From Campylobacter pinnipediorum subsp. caledonicus (GTDB taxonomy: Bacteria > Campylobacterota > Campylobacteria > Campylobacterales > Campylobacteraceae), in contig NZ_CP017258.1 in assembly GCF_002022005.1 (NCBI RefSeq), positions 1,302,001-1,366,000 of the forward strand: 64,000 nt of DNA. The letters run 5' to 3'. A model generated the notes under the pieces. The model was not told the DNA's origin. It saw nothing but the letters and a program-made list of their open reading frames with translations, and searched no databases. Below, one piece after another: positions 63,457 to 64,000 of this stretch. The first letter of the stretch is position 1; the number at the start of each line of letters is the position of its first letter. The translations under genes and the position numbers were made by a program.

Positions 63457-64000
63457 TTACAATAATTCTTTTTTTGGTTTTCTTGAAAAAAGTCTATTTA
63501 TTTTATCAAATAAAATAAGTGTTTTGCAAATTTTATTCAAGTCATCTGTTTTATGGATATATTTTAATAATATTTTATATTTAAGTCTAATCTTTTTAAA
63601 CTCATCATATTCAAATATTTCAGAAATATTTTCTTTTATAAATGTTAATAACTTTACATAATTTTCATTTTGTAAATTTGGATAAAATCTTAAAAACTCT
63701 ATATATATTCTTTTTATTTTCCTTTGTTGTATTTTTTTAATTAATTCTTGCGAATAATTAAAATTAGTTTTTATTAAAAAATCAGTAATATCGGCACAAA
63801 CATAATAAAAATCAACAAAGCCACTATAACTAATTCTAGCTATACTACTCATATTACTATCCCCTACTCGATAATAATAAAACGCTTCATCTAGTTTTAC
63901 TATTTTATTAGATAAAAAGATATTTTTAGTAGTAATACAAAAATCTTCTGATAAAAATACTCCAGCAGGAAAACTATGTTTTTTTATAATATCAGTTTTT
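63457..64000 (-). CDS. Glycosyltransferase family 2 (partial, C-terminal part)
   Basis: The reading frame stays open from the right window edge to a stop at 63457, giving at least 180 residues. The upstream part reads FPAGVFLSEDFCITTKNIF and LDEAFYYYRVGDSNMSSIA, matching the C-terminal half of GT2 enzymes (the ED metal/base motif and YYYR acceptor region). An internal ATG at 63852 would give 131 residues but is within the GT2 domain, so it is not the true start. It is followed 17 bases later by the deacetylase gene. Confidence 0.8.
   Translation of the reverse strand, partial: KTDIIKKHSFPAGVFLSEDFCITTKNIFLSNKIVKLDEAFYYYRVGDSNMSSIARISYSGFVDFYYVCADITDFLIKTNFNYSQELIKKIQQRKIKRIYIEFLRFYPNLQNENYVKLLTFIKENISEIFEYDEFKKIRLKYKILLKYIHKTDDLNKICKTLILFDKINRLFSRKPKKELL

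Noticed and set aside
1-64000. Phase-variable poly-G tracts, CRISPR arrays, tRNA or rRNA genes, insertion sequences
   Set aside because: No G/C run longer than about six, no regular spaced repeats, no cloverleaf or rRNA-like sequence and no transposase were seen on either strand.

Overview
The window is a low-G+C stretch of a Campylobacter chromosome (Campylobacterota). The evidence is gene content and order: a divergent tungstate tupA/tupB pair, a frdCAB fumarate reductase, ccoI-ccoS, selA-selB, an iamAB-type Mce lipid transporter, and blocks whose order I recall from C. jejuni (fhlB-like to lepB; rpiB-apt-dedA-pepA-ychF; rimP-rbfA-infB-ylxR-thrB-tsaB-lpxC-M23-tyrA-bamA; cheX-like/fliN/fliO-like). 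It is not C. jejuni itself: fhs sits between selA and rimP, tyrA is broken, and there is a metal-handling cluster that I do not associate with C. jejuni. No rRNA, tRNA, CRISPR array, insertion sequence or prophage is visible.

Layout. 1-6.2 kb: tupB (partial) and tupA diverge around a 17-bp palindrome; then a YigZ protein, lgt and frdCAB, closed by a strong hairpin. 6.3-12.4 kb (minus): DoxX protein, FhlB-like and FliK-like flagellar proteins, MFS transporter, two small membrane proteins, hemL and a cytochrome c. 12.5-19.4 kb (plus): folD, lepB, M50 protease, rpiB, coiled-coil protein, apt, DedA, pepA, ychF. 19.4-37.2 kb (minus): Mce transporter (lipoprotein, MlaD, iamA, iamB), a biotin carboxylase, selB, selA, fhs, rimP, rbfA, infB, ylxR, thrB, tsaB, lpxC, an M23 peptidase and a decayed tyrA. 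37.3-42.3 kb (plus): bamA, ccoI, ccoS. 42.3-48.4 kb (minus): yqhA, a modD-like gene and a Fur-headed metal cluster. 48.5-57 kb: small acidic protein, SYLF lipoprotein-like protein, TRIC channel, peroxiredoxin, PilZ protein, HerA-like ATPase, fliO-like/fliN/cheX-like genes and a TauE permease. 57-64 kb: glycosyltransferases and LPS core/lipid A genes (waaC, htrB, GT2, GT9), an exonuclease, a polysaccharide deacetylase and the end of another glycosyltransferase.

The most interesting region is 43.7-48.4 kb. It encodes a Fur-family regulator, a small HMA-fold protein, a ferritin-like protein with a C-terminal membrane anchor, three small glycine-rich membrane proteins, and a P-type ATPase whose fourth membrane helix carries SCA in place of CPC. 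SCA is the signature of P1B-6 ATPases, the family of FezB, the core protein of ferrosomes (lipid-bounded iron-storage organelles). I read this as a candidate ferrosome operon, with a composition (Fur, ferritin-like anchor, modD-like gene coupled downstream) that I have not seen described.

Other points: tyrA carries three frameshifts and appears to have lost its start codon. FrdC has Val where the Wolinella enzyme has the proton-pathway Glu180. tsaB has no canonical start codon ahead of its first conserved strand. Tungstate uptake (tup) together with selenocysteine decoding (selAB) fits a W/Se formate dehydrogenase elsewhere in the genome.
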